Assembly: GCF_014199305.1 (NCBI RefSeq) | Contig: NZ_JACIJK010000001.1 | Location: 372,001 to 436,000, forward strand | Origin: Sphingomonas aerophila | GTDB lineage: Bacteria; Pseudomonadota; Alphaproteobacteria; Sphingomonadales; Sphingomonadaceae | DNA length: 64,000 bases | Direction: 5' to 3' | Translations under genes and position numbers: made by a program | The notes under the pieces: generated by a model | Databases searched by the model: none | Seen by the model: the letters and a program-made list of their open reading frames with translations, nothing else | What the model was told of the DNA's origin: nothing | Shown: positions 62,188 to 64,000 of the stretch, in pieces | How positions within the stretch are numbered: the stretch's first letter is position 1 | Layout: each line of letters opens with the position of its first letter

Positions 62188-64000
62188 ATGAGTGCCCTCG
62201 ACGACTGGCGCCTGTCCAAGAAGATCATCGTGCTGTTCAGTGCGATCGCATTGCTCTTCGCTGCAGTTAGCGTGAATGCTATCATGTCGAACCAGGCGTT
62301 GAGCGCCGTCGCGACGCGCCACGTTCAGCGCGGCGTGGGGGGAACGGAGGCACTTGGCCGCGTTATCTCGGCGCTGCGTGAGCACCGCATCATCATCTTT
62401 TCGCAGCTGAACGCAGGCAACGCCGAGGAGATGCGCAGTTTCGAACAGCGCTTCACGAGCAACCGCGAAGCCCTGCAGCGAGCGATCGACGATTACGCCA
62501 AGGTCGCTGGCGAGTTCATGCCTCAGGTCGACAAGTTGCGTCGTGATGTCAGTGCGCTCGAAGCAGCCAATGATGGCATCATGAGCACAACGCGTAATGG
62601 CGGGATCGCCGCCGCGCTGCCACTCGTCAAGGGTGAGGGCAAGACGCTGTCGCGTGCTGCAATCGGCGACGTGGAAGAGTTGATCGCGCTGCAAAAGGAG
62701 CGGTCGGCCAAGGCAAACGAGGCGGGAATGGCGACCGCCAGCAACGCGCACTGGCTCACCCTTGTGCTGGCGCTCGGATCGCTTGTGGCGTTGTTCGTGA
62801 TCTGGCGTTTGCTGATCAAGTCCGTTGCCAAGCCGCTCTCCGAATTGTCGGCCGCGACCAAGACGCTCGCCGAAGGTGGCAGCGCTGACGTTCCGCACCG
62901 CAGCCGTAAGGACGAACTGGGTGAGGTCGCCCATTCGGTTGAGCTGTTCCGCCAGGCGGCAGTGGATCGCGCCCTCGCAGACTCACGAACGGCGTCCGAG
63001 CAGCAGGCGGTCACCAGCGCTCTGCGGGAAAGCCTGAGGGCGTTGACTAATGGCGATCTGACTGCCGAAATCTCGAGCGAGTTCCCGGCCGCCTACAGCG
63101 AGCTTAAAGCCAACTTCAACGAGGCACTGGCCAGCTTGCGTGGCCTGATCGGACAGGTTTCGGAAAGCGCAGCCCGCATCCGCACCGGCTCGTCGGAGAT
63201 TTCGCACGCATCCGAGGACCTGGCTCGCCGGACGGAGGCGAACGCTGCCAGCCTGGAGGAGACCTCGGCGGCCCTGGCGCAGATCGATGGCCGACTGAAG
63301 GCGACGGCCGTTGCGTCGGCCAGGACCGTGGAGCGGGCAGATGGCGCGATCTCTACCGTGTTGGGCGGTCGCTCGGTTGCCGGGGAAGCGGTTGCCGCGA
63401 TGGGCCGGGTGTCGGAGAGCGCCAAGGGTATCGATTCGGTCATCGAAGGTCTCGACAAGATCGCATTCCAGACGCGCGTTCTTGCAATGAATGCCGCCGT
63501 TGAGGCCGGGCGAGCGGGTGAGGCGGGCAGGGGCTTCGCTGTCGTCGCAGACCTGGTTTCGGCCCTTGCCATGCGAGCCGAAGAAGAAGCGAAGCGCGCT
63601 CGCGATCAGCTGACGGTCACTCAGGACGAGGTGGGCACGGCAGTTGAGTCGGTCCGCAAGGTCGACGAGGCGCTCTCGGCGATCTCGGGAGATGTTGCCG
63701 AGGTACACCAACTCCTGGGCACGATGGCCGCCGACAATCAGGCGCAGTCGTCCGCAGTCTCTGAAATCGCCGTCGCAATTGGAACGATGGATCAGTCGAC
63801 GCAGCAGAATGCAGCAATGGTCGAGGAAACCTCAGCCGCTGCCCGCAATCTGACGAGCGAGGTCCAGAGCCTGTCCGACCAGGCTGGACGTTTTGCGGTC
63901 GGCCAGAGCCAAGCTCTTCGGGCCGCTCCTGGTAAGCTCGCGAGCCTGTCGCAGCCGACCAAGCAACTGCCTGCAGCTGCTATTCCGGCGTTGACCCGAC
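62188..64000 (+). CDS. Methyl-accepting chemotaxis protein, 3' end outside window
   Basis: The frame starts at the ATG at 62188 (GGAG 7 nt upstream) and is open for 604 codons to the window end. It has an N-terminal membrane segment (about 12-34), a helical periplasmic domain (about 35-190), a second membrane segment (about 191-213), a HAMP domain (about 214-265) and a signalling domain. The hairpin tip is FQTRVLAMNAAVEAGRAGE, with QxxxLAxNAAVEAxRAGE conserved. The adaptor helix reads LVSALAMRAEEEAKRA rather than the usual EVRxLAxRS. Its ligand is unknown. Confidence 0.93.
   Translation, partial: MSALDDWRLSKKIIVLFSAIALLFAAVSVNAIMSNQALSAVATRHVQRGVGGTEALGRVISALREHRIIIFSQLNAGNAEEMRSFEQRFTSNREALQRAIDDYAKVAGEFMPQVDKLRRDVSALEAANDGIMSTTRNGGIAAALPLVKGEGKTLSRAAIGDVEELIALQKERSAKANEAGMATASNAHWLTLVLALGSLVALFVIWRLLIKSVAKPLSELSAATKTLAEGGSADVPHRSRKDELGEVAHSVELFRQAAVDRALADSRTASEQQAVTSALRESLRALTNGDLTAEISSEFPAAYSELKANFNEALASLRGLIGQVSESAARIRTGSSEISHASEDLARRTEANAASLEETSAALAQIDGRLKATAVASARTVERADGAISTVLGGRSVAGEAVAAMGRVSESAKGIDSVIEGLDKIAFQTRVLAMNAAVEAGRAGEAGRGFAVVADLVSALAMRAEEEAKRARDQLTVTQDEVGTAVESVRKVDEALSAISGDVAEVHQLLGTMAADNQAQSSAVSEIAVAIGTMDQSTQQNAAMVEETSAAARNLTSEVQSLSDQAGRFAVGQSQALRAAPGKLASLSQPTKQLPAAAIPALTR

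Overview
The window looks like a chromosomal segment of a high-GC alphaproteobacterium of the order Sphingomonadales, most likely Sphingomonas or a close relative. The evidence is a split carotenoid cluster with crtW, crtZ and a CrtG-like hydroxylase, COQ9 of the alphaproteobacterial type, a RibB protein with a decayed GTP cyclohydrolase II domain, an rpmF-plsX-fabH-ihfA-merR operon, HWE histidine kinase signalling with EcfG-type promoter motifs, and many exported peptidases. Almost every gene has high GC in third codon positions, which creates long antisense shadow ORFs. No rRNA, tRNA, CRISPR array, insertion sequence or prophage was seen.

Layout. 1-6.2 kb: carotenoid genes, with crtY-crtI leftward and crtZ-crtW-crtG-like-DUF2141 rightward, then a MipA/OmpV porin-like protein. 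6.3-9.0 kb: two Tat-exported ferritin-like proteins and a DUF2569 membrane protein. 9.05-11.06 kb: TPP riboswitch and thiC. 11.06-12.6 kb: a lower-GC accessory patch holding yefM-yoeB-DUF3800 and, next to it, a promoter followed by a foldable segment that may be a small RNA. 12.6-19.6 kb: GNAT, two small proteins, gltX, a TonB-like protein and ribD-ribE-ribBX-ribH. 19.6-24.6 kb: old yellow enzyme, DMT transporter, COQ9 and feoAB behind a probable Fur site. 24.6-29.8 kb: ssb, an HWE kinase, a single-domain response regulator and probable general-stress genes. 29.8-36 kb: DUF1810, PEBP, two tiny membrane proteins, a diguanylate cyclase, peroxiredoxin, hisN and AsmA. 36-44.3 kb: rpmI-rplT, two DUF4139 proteins, pheST and an aldose epimerase-like protein. 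44.4-52.6 kb: DUF3857/transglutaminase protein, prfC, an MFS transporter and the merR/ihfA/fabH/plsX/rpmF operon. 53-64 kb: DUF1697, MBL hydrolase, agmatine deiminase, M28 and S9 peptidases, rpsD with a structured leader, an AlgE-like porin and a chemotaxis receptor cut by the window end.

How the genes work together. The carotenoid genes should turn lycopene into beta-carotene and then into ketolated and hydroxylated xanthophylls, possibly 2-hydroxylated astaxanthin-type pigments. ThiC, the rib operon, feoAB and COQ9 are housekeeping cofactor and iron functions. The HWE kinase, the response regulator and nearby EcfG-like promoters suggest a general stress response branch. The best candidates for something poorly described are the toxin-antitoxin/DUF3800/structured-RNA patch at 11.1-12.6 kb and the DUF4139 pair inserted between rplT and pheS.
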